From Aegilops tauschii subsp. strangulata (Eukaryota > Streptophyta > Magnoliopsida > Poales > Poaceae), in assembly GCF_002575655.3 (NCBI RefSeq), contig NC_053040.3, positions 154,009,148 through 154,073,147 on the forward strand: 64,000 nt of DNA, given 5' to 3'. This document shows positions 11,340 through 23,047 of the stretch, one piece after another. The position numbers and the translations under genes were made by a program. Under the pieces are notes generated by a model. It was not told the DNA's origin. It saw nothing but the letters and a program-made list of their open reading frames with translations, and made no database searches. Each line of letters begins with the position of its first letter. The stretch's first letter is position 1.

Positions 11340-13370
11340 AAGAGACTTGCCGACAATCCTCCTCCTACCACTAATTGCAATCTCGCTATAGGCATGCAGT
11401 TGCATGTCGAGGGTGGACTTGCAACTAAGAAAAAAGGGGTTAGGCCCAGCTGCATGTCGAGGATGGACTTGTAACTCGGAGAAAAATGGGTCTTGCCCCA
11501 CTTACGTATCGGGCATGGAGTTGTGACTAGATAAAACTTAGTTGCTCACCCCACTTGCACGTTGTCGTGGCATGTAATTGCGTCAAAAAAACCTGGAGCC
11601 CAATTGCAAGTCCGTGGTGGACTTGCAACTGGGACGAAGAATAAAAAATGACGACCTACAAGCGAAAATGAGGTTGTGCTTGTAACTAATGCAACAAATA
11701 AAAAGGTCAAAAAGTCTTATTGCAAGTAGAGGGTGGGCTTGCAACTAGGAGAGGAGAACAAAAAAGGGTCAATGCTAGTTGTAAGCCGAGGGTGGACTTG
11801 CAAACTGAGGCGGAAAAAGCTTCAAGCCTATTTACGAGTCAAGCGTGGACATGCAACAGTGATAAAAACAAAATACTTGCCTAGTTGCAAGTCGGCGGTG
11901 GACTTGCAAGTGGGACAACTACACAAAACTATGAGACCAGTTGCGATTCGATGGCGGAATTGCAACTAGAACAACTATGAGCCTAGTTGCGAGTAGAGAG
12001 TGGACTTAAAACTGGGATGGAAAACAAACTACATTCCCAATTGCAAGTCAGGGGTGTGCTTGCAAGTGGGATGAAAAAAACTATGGGCCTATTTACGAGT
12101 CGAGCATGGTCTTGCAACTGGGACAACTACACAAAACTACAATATCAGTTGCAAGTCAAGGTTGGACTTGCAACTGCGATGAAAATAAATAGCCCAGATG
12201 CGAGTTGGAGGGTGGACTTACAACTGGACAACAACAAACTATGGACCCAATTGTGAGTCAAGGGTAGATTTGCAACTGGGACAACCACAAAATTATGAGC
12301 CCAATTGCGAGTCAAAGATGGACTTTGCAACTGCAGTGAAACAAAATACTAGCCCCGAGTCAAGAGCAGACTTGCAACTAGGACAATTATAAAAAATTAT
12401 GATACCATTTGCGAGTTGGGGTGCACTTGCAACTGGGACAATAATAAACTACAAGCCCAATTGTGAATCAAGCGTGGACTTCCAACTGGGATAAAAAACA
12501 AAACACATGCACAATTGCGAGTGAATGGTGGACTTGCAAGTGGGACAACTATGAGTTCATTTGCAAGTCGAAGGTGGACATGCAACTAGGACAACTACAA
12601 AACTACGAGCCTAGTTATGAGTCAAGGTCCGACTTGCAACTAGGATGAACCAAACTATGGGCCTAGTTGCGAGTCGAGAGTACACTTACAACTATGAAGA
12701 AAAACAAAAACACGTGCTCCAATTATGACTCGAGAGTGGGTTACAACTCGGAAAACTATGGAACTACGAGCCCAGTTGCGAGTCAAGGGTCAACTTACAA
12801 CTGGGATGAACCAAACTATGGGCCTAGTTGCGATTCGAGAGCACACTTGCAACTGTGAAGAAAAAAAACACGGGCTCCAGTTCTGAGTCGAGGGTGGGTT
12901 ACAACTCGGAAAACTATGGAACTGCAAGCCTAGTTGCGAGTCAAGGGTCGACTTGCAATTGAGATAAAACAAATTACGAGTCCAGTTACGAGTCAAGGGT
13001 GGGCCTGTAGTTGGGATAAAAACAAAACATAGGCCAAGTTGCGAGTCGTGGGAGTGCTTGCAACTCGGACAACTATGAAACTACGAGCCCAGTTATGAGT
13101 CAAGGGTGGAGTTGTAGCTGGGATGAAATAAACTATGAGCCTAGTTGCGAGTCAAGGACCGACTTTGTAACTAGACAACTACACAAAACTACGTTATCGT
13201 TTGCGAGTCGATGGTGGACATGCATCTGGGACAATAACAAACTACAAGCCCAGTTGCGAGTCAAGCGCGGACTTGAAACCTACATGAAAAACAAACAGTT
13301 AAAAACACATGTGCAGTTGCGAGTCGACGGTGGACTTGCAACTGGACAACTACGAGCCCATTTAAGAGTC
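11340..13370. repeat. Tandem array of 50-65 bp TTGCGAGTCxAGGGTGGACTTGCAACT units
   Basis: About 2 kb consists of some 35 degenerate copies of a unit whose core is TTGCGAGTCAAGGGTGGAC then TTGCAACTGGGACAACTA. The core is partly palindromic (TTGCAAGT...ACTTGCAA), so each unit can form a small hairpin. Copies are spaced 50-65 bp apart and differ at many sites, which implies an old array. Short frames of 60-100 codons within it follow the repeat and are not genes. Similar arrays occur, from memory, inside Triticeae CACTA elements; ends of such an element are not identified here. Confidence 0.8.
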
Positions 13371-13989
13371 CAAGTGTGCTACAAATTCTCCAATAGGCCA
13401 TAAAATACGGGCAACAAAACCGAACAAAGAAGAAACATACCGTGCCCTCCAAACAATGACATATATGGGCCCATATGAAAAGAAACACAAGAATAGACTA
13501 GCACAAAAAAGGACAAGAGGACGCACGACAAGAAAGAATGAGTTGACATAGGCGCGCATGGTCGAATTTATGTGAACATTAAAGCAAATAAATTGAATGG
13601 TTACAGACTTAGATGAGACATCACTCAATCTCATCTCGCAAATCCAAAAGAAGAAGAAGAAAAAGTCTAATTACACTCAGCTACACAGTAAAACCAAAAT
13701 AAACAAAAACCTGCAATATAAAGACATGTGGCCCTCCAAAAAAAGCTACAACCCACAAAATAAACCCAATACAAAATACATAAAAACTGTCGACTAAAAA
13801 AGTCATATTGGGCCTCACTGCTTCAGATGGACGAACAGAAAATACGGCACAACAACAATGAGCACGACTTAGAAGCATGTATAATTGCAACTAGAAAAAA
13901 AGAGGCGAGCCCATTTGCCTGTCGAGAATAGAATTGCACCTAGTGCAAAACAATCTGTTGTGCCCAGTTGCATGTTAAGGATGAACTTG
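13371..13989. other. Tail of repeat region, nothing coding
   Basis: A-rich sequence after the tandem array, with a few isolated repeat-unit relics near 13890-13985. No gene or RNA feature is supported. Confidence 0.5.
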
Positions 13990-14138
13990 TGATACGTCTC
14001 CGTCGTATCTAATTTTCCATACACTTTTGCTCTTGTTTTGGACTCTAATTTGCATGATTTGAATGAAACTAACCCGGAGTGATGTTGTTTTCAGCAGAAT
14101 TGCCATGGTGTTGTTTTTGTGCAGAAATAAAAGTTCTC
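13990..14138 (+). mobile_element. LTR tip fragment (TGATACGTCTCCGTCGTATC type)
   Basis: About 150 bp beginning TGATACGTCTCCGTCGTATC, the start of an LTR family related to, but different from, the TGATACGTCTCCAACG family elsewhere in the window. It ends abruptly where sequence from the interior of the other family begins near 14138. It is therefore a truncated LTR piece; the breakpoint is estimated by eye. Confidence 0.55.
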
Positions 14139-15451
14139 GTATTGCCATGGCAATATATCTCGAAATGGCTATGAAAATGCCATGATATGTATGTATGGTG
14201 GCTATTTTGAGGAAGATATAAGGAGGCTTATGTGTGATAGAGCATGTTATATCATAGGGTTTGGATGCATTGGGAAGTTTGCACCGACTCTCGAGGTGAG
14301 AAAGGGCAATGCACGGTGCCGAAGAGGCTAGCAAATGGCGGAAAGGTGAGAGAGTGTATAATTCATGGATTCACATTAGTCATAAAGAACTCACGTACTT
14401 ATTGTAAAAGTTTATTAGACCTCGAAGCAAAGTACTACTCACATGCCCCTAGGGGATAGATTGATAGGAAAAGACCATCGCTCATTGAGTAACACTCAAT
14501 ATGAATCATGCTCCAACTTCATCGCATAACTAGAGACTATACGTGCACACGGTTCGAGAAATCTTCAGATTCAGCGATTTATCATCCAATTTATCGCTAC
14601 TCATGGGGTGACCGATAAGATTATGCCTTATCTTCACGGTTTATCGTTTGGGCCAATTTATCACTCTGACAAGCGATTTATCAGGAATCTACTGATAAAT
14701 CAGGCCTATTCCTAACATTATGTTTGCAAAAACTATGTTTCTTTGTGTTTTTTGGACCTTGTTTTGCAATATATACTATTGTCCTATTTTGTTTGTCATT
14801 ATAACAGGATTCAAAGGCTAGGAATCAAGGTAACACTTCTGTCCAATATTGTTTTGGTGTTGAATATAACATATTTTAGTATTGGGAACCTGGGATTTGC
14901 AAAAAATGGCTGATTAATAGTCGACCGATAAAATCGATTAATCGACCGATTTCCGATTAATCTCTAATCCCCAGCTGACCGAGACGCTAATGATAAGCGG
15001 AGAGTGCGTATAATCCATGGGCTCACATTAGTCATAAAGAACTCACGTACTTATTGTAGAAGTTTATTAGACCTCGAAGTAAAGTCCTAGTCGCATTCCC
15101 CTAGGGGATAGATTGGTAGGAAAAAACCATCGCTCGTCCCCGACCGCCACTCATAAGGTAACACTCAATATGAATCATGCTCCAACTTCGTCGCATAACT
15201 AGAGACTATACGTGCATGCTTCGGGAATCACAAACCTTAACACCAATATTCTTTCTAAACCACAATCATTCACTAGTACCCCCACATATTACCATCTTAA
15301 TATCGCAAAACTATTGCAAGAAATCAAACTTATCATATTCAGTGATCTACATGAAAGTTTTTATTATATCCCTCTTGAATACCTATCATATCAGGATCAA
15401 TTTCATAACATGTGCATATTGCCATTACTATTTATTAGACTCTCAAAAAGA
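14139..15451 (-). mobile_element. Internal fragment of TGATACG-family LTR element, left half
   Basis: This stretch matches the interior of the full-length element at 17011-24668 (there from about 19724 to 20390). Examples are GGCAATATATCTC, ATAGATTGGTAGGAAAA and CCATCGCTCGTCCCCGACC. The right half resumes after the CACTA transposon at 28459. No LTR of this copy is present in the window. It contains an insertion and a duplication (14311-15225) described separately. Confidence 0.75.
14311..15225. repeat. Direct duplication (~240 bp) flanking a ~420 bp unidentified insert
   Basis: The block running from GAAGAGGCTAGCAA-like sequence to ACTATACGTGCA occurs twice, at about 14311-14552 and 14975-15225. 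The related full-length element has it once. Between them lie about 420 bp containing repeated GATTTATC/GATAAATC and GATTAATCG/CGATTAATC words, some arranged as inverted pairs (14560-14705 and 14905-14960). No terminal repeat or TSD of a known transposon class was found, so the origin of the insert is open. Confidence 0.55.
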
Positions 15452-15469
15452 TATCACTACTGGAATCAG

Positions 15470-15780
15470 AAGATTTGCCGTCCGCCCCATCTTTGCCGTC
15501 AGCTAGGGGACGACAAAGAAAGGCTTTGCCATCAGCCAACGGTAAGCCGACGGCAAAGAGGCAGCGGACGGCAAAGAAAGGCTTTGCCATCAGCCAACAA
15601 TTTGCCGCCAGCTAGTGGACGGCAAAGAATCTTTGTCGTCCGCTAGCTGACGGCAAAGAGGGTGTTGGGCCCACTAGCTGTTAAGCCCTAACAGGCCCCT
15701 CTTTGCCGTCCGCCAGCGGACGACAAAGCGTCCGTTGCCCTCAGCTTGCGGACGACAAAGGTGACACGGACGGCAAAGCT
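15470..15780. repeat. CACTA 5' subterminal repeats (TTTGCCGTC palindromes)
   Basis: Many copies, in both orientations, of TTTGCCGTC(A/C)GC and GC(G/T)GACGGCAAAG. Pairs form palindromes such as TTTGCCGTCCGC...GCGGACGACAAAG. In En/Spm elements such subterminal arrays are the binding sites of the accessory protein that brings the ends together; that role is inferred here from position and arrangement. Confidence 0.85.
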
Positions 15781-16068
15781 TCAAAATAACTTAACGGCCC
15801 GCGCTCCCACTGTCGCCCTATCTCTTTCTCCTCTCCGCCCGACGAGCAGCGCCGCCGCCCCGTCGTCCCATCGGCCCACCACCTCTTCATCGCCGCCCCC
15901 CCGCCCGGTCGCCGCCCCCTCCCTGCCTCCCCACCCACTCCCGAGCCTCCCCGCCGCAGCCGTCGGTGGACCGCCCCCGAGGAGCGCCGCCCGTCGCTGC
16001 CCCCTCCCCGCCCCGTCGCCACCGTGCCCCATCGATGCCCCGTCGCTGCCGCCCCCTCCCCCACGGTG
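15740..16068 (+). other. GC-rich leader/first exon of the CACTA gene
   Basis: A Pro/Ser/Ala-rich plus-strand frame (15746-16069) precedes a donor-like CACGGTGAGCC at about 16062. It lies between the 5' subterminal repeats and the intron-like repeats, which fits an untranslated or weakly coding first exon of the element's gene. The composition is too simple to support a specific protein. Confidence 0.4.
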
Positions 16069-16089
16069 AGCCCCTGCCACCCCATCTCC

Positions 16090-16370
16090 TGTTTTTTCTG
16101 TATTTTTTCTTTTGTTATTTAGTTTAGGTTATTTAGTTTAATTAGTTTAGGTTTAGGTTTACTTTGTTTAGGTTATTTAGTTTAATTAGTTTCGGTTTAA
16201 TTAGTTTAGGTTGTTTAGTTTAGTTACTTTAGGTTTAATTGGTTTAGGTTTTCTAGTTTAGTTAGTTTAGGTTTAATTAGTCTAGGTTATTTAGTTTAAT
16301 TAGTTTAGGTTTTTTAGTCTAGTTAGTTTAGGTTATTTTGTTTAATTAGTTTAGGTAGTTTTTTAAGAAT
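16090..16370. repeat. Minisatellite of TTTAGGTTATTTAGTTTAATTAG
   Basis: Roughly a dozen tandem variants of a 20-24 bp AT-rich unit (GTTTAGGTTATTTAGTTTAATTA) lie in the presumed first intron of the CACTA gene. Unit length and sequence vary slightly from copy to copy. Confidence 0.85.
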
Positions 16371-16419
16371 AAACAAGAAAGATGAAAAAAGAAGTAAAAG
16401 AAGAAGAGGAGGAAGAAGA

Positions 16420-16735
16420 AGAGGTGTCGGGGTGTCGTGTTGAGGGGTCGGGGTGTCGGGGTGTCGTGTCGGGGGTCAAGGGGTCGAGGATTTGCCATCC
16501 CGACCACGACACCGTGACCCCCTGACCCCAAAACCCCGACCCCTTGACCCTCGACACGACACCCCGACACCCCGACCCTCGACACGACACCACCGACACC
16601 CCGACCCCCGAGGGTTGCCGAGGGGCACCCCGACCCTGACACAGCACCCCGACACGACACCACCGGCACCCCGACCCCCGACACGACAACCCGAGATCCC
16701 GACAAGGCACCCCCGACACCGACACCCTGATATTA
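16420..16735. repeat. GC-rich minisatellite of ACCCCGACACGACAC
   Basis: Tandem variants of GGGGTGTCGTGTCGG, first in one orientation (16420-16490) and then as the reverse complement (16500-16735), so the two blocks form a large imperfect inverted repeat. Apparent frames of 95-120 codons on both strands are simply the repeat being read through. Confidence 0.85.
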
Positions 16736-16848
16736 ATTAGTTAATGTTATTAGGTATTTAATTTTTTATTATGTTCATGATGATGATACACACTATTTTT
16801 TAATTATGTTTATGTTGTACTAATTTCGTTTACTCTTTGTCATTGCAG

Positions 16849-17010
16849 GTGTTGACAGATGGTGGGCTTGGGTCGAGAGTGCTCCGAGCCTCCTACCTCA
16901 GCGCGTGGGAGGGGTGTTGTTATTGCACCCCAGAACCTCCGGAGAGCACATCATGCATACACCCCCAGCACCTTCGGCGGGCGCTTCTTCTTCAGCCGGG
17001 AGAAGAGGTC
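16849..17010 (+). CDS. CACTA gene exon, 5' part before LTR insertion
   Basis: This exon starts after the acceptor TCATTGCAG at 16840-16848. In the frame that joins to the sequence beyond the nested element it encodes a short globular stretch, then a Ser/Ala/Gly/Arg-rich tail. At 17010 the exon is interrupted by the LTR element (TSD AGGTC) and resumes at 24674 in the same Gly/Arg-rich frame. It is part of the accessory-protein gene described at 24674-27760. Confidence 0.6.
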
Positions 17011-18598
17011 TGCTACCTCTTGAGCACTGTGTTCGCTTTCCCTTGAAGAGAAAAGGGTGATGCAGTAAAGTAGCATAAGTATTTCCCTCAGTTTTTTAGA
17101 ACCAAGGTATCAATCCAGTAGGAGACCACGCTCAAGTCCCACGCACCTACACAAACAAATAAGAACCTTGCAACCAACGCGATAAAGGGGTTGGCAATCC
17201 CTTCATGGCCACTTGCAAAAGTGAGATCTGATAGAGATGATAAGATAATATTTTTGGTATTTTTATGATAAAGAGTAAAAGTAAAGATTGCAAAGTAAAA
17301 TAAACGACGACAAAAATAGCTAGTCGACAGGAGATTAATATGATAGAAAATAGACCCGGGGGCCATAGGTTTCACTAGTGGCTTCTCTCAAGAGCATAAG
17401 TATTACGGTGGGTAAACGAATTACTGTAGAGCAATTGATAGAATTGAGCATAGTTATGAGAATATCTAGGTATGATCATGTATATAGGCATCACGTCCGT
17501 GACAAGTAGACCGACTCCTGCCTGCATCTACTACTATTACTCCACACATCGACCGCTATCCAGCATGCATCTAGAGTATTAAGTTCATAAGAACGGAGTA
17601 ACGCTTTAAGCAAGATGACATGATGTAGAGGGATAAACTCAAGCAATATGATATAAACCCCATCTTTTTATCCTCGATGGCGACAATACAATACGTGTCG
17701 TTTCCCCTACTGTCACTGGGATCGAGCACCACAAGATTGAACCCAAAGCTAAGCACTTCTCCCATTGCAAGAAAGATCAATCTAGTAGGCCAAACCAAAC
17801 TGATAATTCGAAGAGACTTGCAAAGATAACCAATCATACATAAAAGAATTCAGAGGAGATTCAAATATTGTTCAGAGATAATCTTGATCATAAACCCACA
17901 ATTCATCGGATCTTGACAAACACACCGCAAAAGAAGATTACATCGAATAGATCTCCAAGAGAATCGAGGAGAACTTTGTATTGAGATCCAAAGAGAGAGA
18001 AGAAGCCATCTAGCTAATGACTATGGACCCGAAGGTCTGAGGTAAACTACTCACACACCATCGGAGAGGCTATGGTGTTGATGTAGAAGCCCTCCGTGAT
18101 CAATGCCCCCTCCGGCGGAGCGCCGGAAAAGGCCCCAAGATGGGATCTCACGGGTAAAGAGAGTTGCGGCGGTGGAAATAGGATTTTTTCTCCGTATCTG
18201 ATGTTTCCAGGGTATATGAGTATATATAGGCGAAGGAGGTCGGTCAGGACAGCTACAAGGGGCCCACGAGGGTGGGGGGCGCGCCTAGGGGGGCAGGCGC
18301 GCCTCCCTGCCTCGTGGCCTCCTCGTTGATTGCTTGACATCCACTCCAAGTCCTATGGATCACGTTTGTTCCGAAAATCACGTTCCCGAAGGTTTCATTC
18401 CGTTTGGACTCCATTTGATATCCTTTTCCTTCGAAACACTGAAATAGGCAAAAAACAGCAATTTGGGCTGGGCCTCCGGTTAATAGGTTAGTCCCAAAAA
18501 TAATATAAAAGTGTATAATAAAGCCAATTAAACATCCAAAACAGAATATATAATAGCATGGAACAATAAAAAATTATAGATACGTTGGAGACGTATCA
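17011..18598 (-). repeat. 3' LTR of the 17011-24668 element
   Basis: 1588 bp, ending on the plus strand with GGAGACGTATCA (LTR start on the minus strand). A TATATATA box is at 18221-18228. A polypurine-like stretch lies beside it on the minus strand (complement of AGCATCCCCAAGCTTAATTC at 18599). The 88-codon minus-strand frame at 17571-17837 recurs in all LTRs of this family but looks like LTR sequence rather than a gene. Confidence 0.92.
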
Positions 18599-21438
18599 AG
18601 CATCCCCAAGCTTAATTCCTGCTCGTCCTCGAGTAGGTAAATGATAAAAACAGAATTTTTGATGTGGAATGCTACTTAGCATAATTTTCAATGTAATTCT
18701 CTTAATTGTGGCATGAATATTCAGATCCGAAAGATTCAAGATAAAAGTTTAATATTGACATAAAAATAATAATACTTCAAGCATACTAACTAAGAAATTA
18801 TGTCTTCTCAAAATAACATGGCCAAAGAAAGTTCATCCCTACAAAATCATATAGTTTGGTCATGCTCCATTTTCTTCACACAAGAATGCTCTCATCATGC
18901 ACAACCCCGATGACAAGCCAAGCAATTGTTTCATACTTTAGTAATCTCAAACTTTTTCAACTTTCACGCAATATATGAACGTGAGCCATGAATATAGCAC
19001 TATGGGTGGAATAGAATATGATGATGGGGGTTATGTGGAGAAGACAAAAAAGGAGAAAGTCTCACATTGACGCGGCTAATCAACGGGCTAGGGAGATGCC
19101 CATCAATTGATGTCAATGCAAGGAGTAGGGATTGCCATGCAACAGATGCACTAGAGCTATAAATGTATGAAAGCTCAACAAAAGAAACTAAGTGGATGCG
19201 CATCCCAACTTGCTTGCTCACGAAGACCTAGGGCATTTGAGGAAGCCCATTGTTGGAATATACAAGCCAAGTTCTATAATGAAAAATTCCCACTAGTATA
19301 TGAAAGTGACAAAACAAAAGACTCTCTATCATAAAGATCATGGTGCTACTTTGAAGCACAAGTGTGGAAAAAGGATTGTAGCATTGCCCCTTTTTATTTT
19401 CTCTCTTTTTTTCTTTTTTTCTTTTTTTGGGCCTTTCCTTTTTTATTTAGCCTTTATCTTTTTTTTGGGACAATGCTCTATGAATGATGATCATCACACT
19501 TCTATTTATTTACAACTCAATGATTACAACTCGATACTAGAACAAAGTATGACTCTATATGAATGCCTCTGGCGGTGTACCGGGATGGGCAATGAATCAA
19601 GAGTGACATGTATGAAATAATATGCATGGTGGCTTCGCCACAAATACGATGTCAACTACATGATCATGCAAGGCAATACGACAATGATGAAGCGTCTCAT
19701 GATAAATGGAATGGTGGAAAGTTGCATGGCAATATATCTCAGAATGGCTATGGAAATGCCATAATAGGTAGGTATGGTGGCTGTTTTGAGGAAGATATAA
19801 GGGGGTTTATGTGTGATAGAGTGTATCGTATTACGGGGTTTGGATGCACCGGCGAAGTTTGCACCAACTCTCAAGGTGAGAAAGGGCAATGCACGGTACC
19901 GAAGAGGCTAGCAATGATGGACGGGTGAGAGTGCGTATAATCCATGGACTCAACATTAGTCATAAAGAACTCACATACTTATTGCAAAAATCTACAAGTC
20001 ATCAAAAACCAAGCACTACGCGCATGCTCCTAGGGGGATAGATTGGTAGGAAAAGACCATCGCTCGTCCCCGACCGCCACTCATAAGGAGGACAATCAAA
20101 GAACACCTCATGTTTCAAATTTGTTACACAACGTTTACCATACGTGCATGCTACGGGACTTGCAAACTCCAACACAAGTATTTCTCAAATTCACAATTAC
20201 TCAACTAGCACAACTTTAATATCACTACCTCCATATCTCAAAACAATCATCAAGCATCAAACTTATCTTAGTATTCAACGCACTTATAAGAAAGTTTTTA
20301 TTAATCTTGGATGCCTATCATATTAGGAATAATTTCACAATTTAAGCAAATTACCATGCTGTTTTGTAGGACTCTAAAAATAATATAAGTGAAGCATGAG
20401 AGAACAATAATTTCTATAAAACAAAACCACCACCGTGCTCTAAAAGATATAAGTGAAGCACTAGAGCAAAAACTATATAGCTCAAAAGATATAAGTGAAG
20501 CACATAGGGTATTCTAATAAATTCCGAATCTTGTATGTCTCTCTCAAAAGTGTATTCAGTGAGGATGATTGTGGTAAACTAAAAAAGCAAAGACTCAAAT
20601 CATACAAGACGCTCCAAGCAAAACACATATCATGTGGTGAATAAAAATATAGGATCAAGTAAAGTTACCGATGGACGAAGACGAAACAGGGGATGCCTTC
20701 CGGGGAATCCCCAAGCTTAGGCTTTTGGTTGTCCTTGAATTTTACCTTGGGGTGCCTTGGGCATCCCCAAGCTTAGGCTTTTGCCAGTCCTTGTTCCATA
20801 ATCCATCAAATCTTTACCCAAAACTTGAAAACTTCACAACACAAAACTCAACAGAAAATCTCATGAGCTCCGTTAGCGAAAGAAAAGAAAACACCACTTC
20901 AAGGTACTGTATTGAACTCATTCTTTATTTATATTGGTACTAAACCCACTGTATTCCAACTTCTATATGGTTTATAAACTCTTTTACTAACCATAGACTC
21001 ATCAACATAAGCAAACAACACACGAAAAACAGAATCTGTCAAAAACAGAACAGTCTGTGGTAATCTGTATCTAACGCAAACTTCTGTAACACAGAAAAAT
21101 CTACCAAAATAGGAAGACCTAGATAATTTGTTTATTGATCTAATGCAATTGGAATCAGTATTTTATCACGTTCTGGCGATTTTTAACAATTGTTTTCGTG
21201 AACAGAAAGTTTCTGGAATTTTCAGCTAGACCAAATAACTATCATCCAAGAAGATGCTATAGGTTTAACTTGGCACAAACACTAATTAAAACATAAAAAA
21301 ACATCTAACCAGAAGCTAGATGGATGATTTATTCCTAAACAGAACTAAAAAGCAAGAAACAAAAATAAAATTGGGTTGCCTCCCAACAAGCGCTTTTCTT
21401 TAAAGCCTTTTAGCTAGGCATTGATAATTTCAATGATG
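18599..21438 (-). other. Non-coding 3' interior of the 17011-24668 element
   Basis: 2.8 kb of AT-rich interior without long frames. It contains three ATATAAGTGAAGCA repeats (20386-20505) and two CATCCCCAAGCTTAGGCTTTTG repeats (20706-20785). These same words recur in the other two copies of the family in this window. Confidence 0.7.
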
Positions 21439-22825
21439 CTAACATAAAGACAAGAATTGAAGCGTAAAGAGAGCATCATAAAAAACATGACAAACACATC
21501 TAAGTCTAACATACTTCCTATGCATAGGCATCTTGTAGGAAAACAAATTATCATAGCAAGCAAAAATTAGCATATGCAAGGAAGCGAAAAGAAACAATAG
21601 CAATCTCAACATAACGAGAGGCAATTTTGTAACATGAAAATTTCTACCACCATATTTTCCTCTCTCATAATAATTACATGTAGGATCAAAAGCAAATTCA
21701 ACAATATAGCTATCACAAAACATACGCTTAACACGATCCACATGTATGCAAAGTTGACACTCTTCCAAAATAGTGGGATTAACATTAGCTAAAGTCATGA
21801 CCTCTCCAAACCCACTTTTATCAAAAATACCATAATATTGAACATTCTCCAAATATGTGGGATCTAAAGTTGACACTCTTCCAAACCCACTTTCAATAAT
21901 ATTGCAAACACTATTATCAATCTCATATTCATCATGGGGCTTAAATAGATTTTCAAGATCATAAGAAGAATCACCCCAATCATGATCATTGCAACAAGTA
22001 GTAGACATAGCAAAACTAGCATCCCCAAGCTTAGGGTTTTGCATATTATTAGCACAATTGACATCAAGAGAATTTATAGAAAAATCATTGCAATCATGCT
22101 TTTTGATTCAAGGAACTATCAAGTATGGGTGCAATAGCAATAATCTCATGTTTAACATAAGGAACTATAGCAAATTCATCTCCATAAATATTGGCATCAT
22201 GGCCACAAGAATAGCAAGCATCATGTTCATCAAGGGATATTTCAATCAAATCATCGGAATCATAATTATCTATAGATTCATGCATATCATTATTTTCTTC
22301 CTCCATAGACTCCTGCAAAATATTAGCCTCTTCTTGGACAACGGAGGAGTCCTCAATATATGGTTTAACATAGGCATTGGAAGCATAATTATCATAACGA
22401 TAATTAAGTATGGCAAAATTTTCAGATTTGTAAAGAGTAGCATCATATGTTTCAATCAAAGAAGCAATTTCATAAGCACCCTTAAAAGCAACAAATTCTT
22501 CAATTTGTTGAACATCATAGTAATTATAAACACCCTTGGCATACGAAGATACGATTCCATTATCACTAAACTCACATTGGTAGGGAAGGTGTTTCTTAAT
22601 GCTTTCAGAGCAACAAGTAAAATCATAAATTTCACAAAGATTCCAAGCATAACACATCAATCTGTTTATTTGATCCCATAAGAGTCTCCCCTTTCCAGAC
22701 AAACGATGACACACAAAATGAGCATGCTCATCTAAAGATTTCCCATCAACTAGGCTAGTTGGGGTTTCAGCACGAGCGCATAAGGATCGAAGATGATCCA
22801 AGTAGAACACTTTAAGTGGATCCAT
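21439..22825 (-). CDS. Unrecognised reading frame of the TGATACG-family element, one frameshift
   Basis: Two adjoining minus-strand frames, 22094-22825 (243 codons, begins MDPLKVFY) and 21439-22044 (201 codons), read as one protein of about 460 residues if a one-base slip near 22100 is allowed. The copy at 41685-42424 also begins MDP and matches the whole second half. The protein is acidic, rich in Asn/Asp/Tyr/Cys. Near the C-terminus (from KLPLVMLRLLLF to YDNLF) it has a hydrophobic stretch of about 25 residues that could be a membrane segment, followed by a basic tail (MHRKYVRLR). I find no zinc knuckle, aspartic protease, RT or integrase motif. The family is unknown to me. Position is just inside the 5' LTR, where gag would be. 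Confidence 0.5.
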
Positions 22826-23047
22826 ATCAATAGATTTTTAGCAAGCAAAGATGCAAGCATATAAAAGGCACATGGTAACACAAGCAAACAATAGATCTGG
22901 CGAGAAAAAGGCAAACGAAAAAGAAGGCGAATAAAACGGCAAGGGTGAAGTGGGGGAGAGGAAAACGAGAGGCACATGGCAAATAACGTAATGCGAGGGG
23001 TAAGAGTTTGTGATGGGCACTTGGTATGTCTTGACTTGTGTGTAGAC

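Noticed and set aside
11340..13370. CRISPR-like array
   Set aside because: Units are degenerate, have no constant repeat/variable spacer pattern and lie in plant nuclear DNA.
11733..13403. Several 60-100 codon frames in the tandem array
   Set aside because: Their translations repeat with the DNA unit (WTCNWDN-like), so they are read-through of a repeat rather than genes.
16346..16740. Overlapping 95-120 codon frames on both strands
   Set aside because: They are translations of the ACCCCGACACGACAC minisatellite and are pure low complexity.
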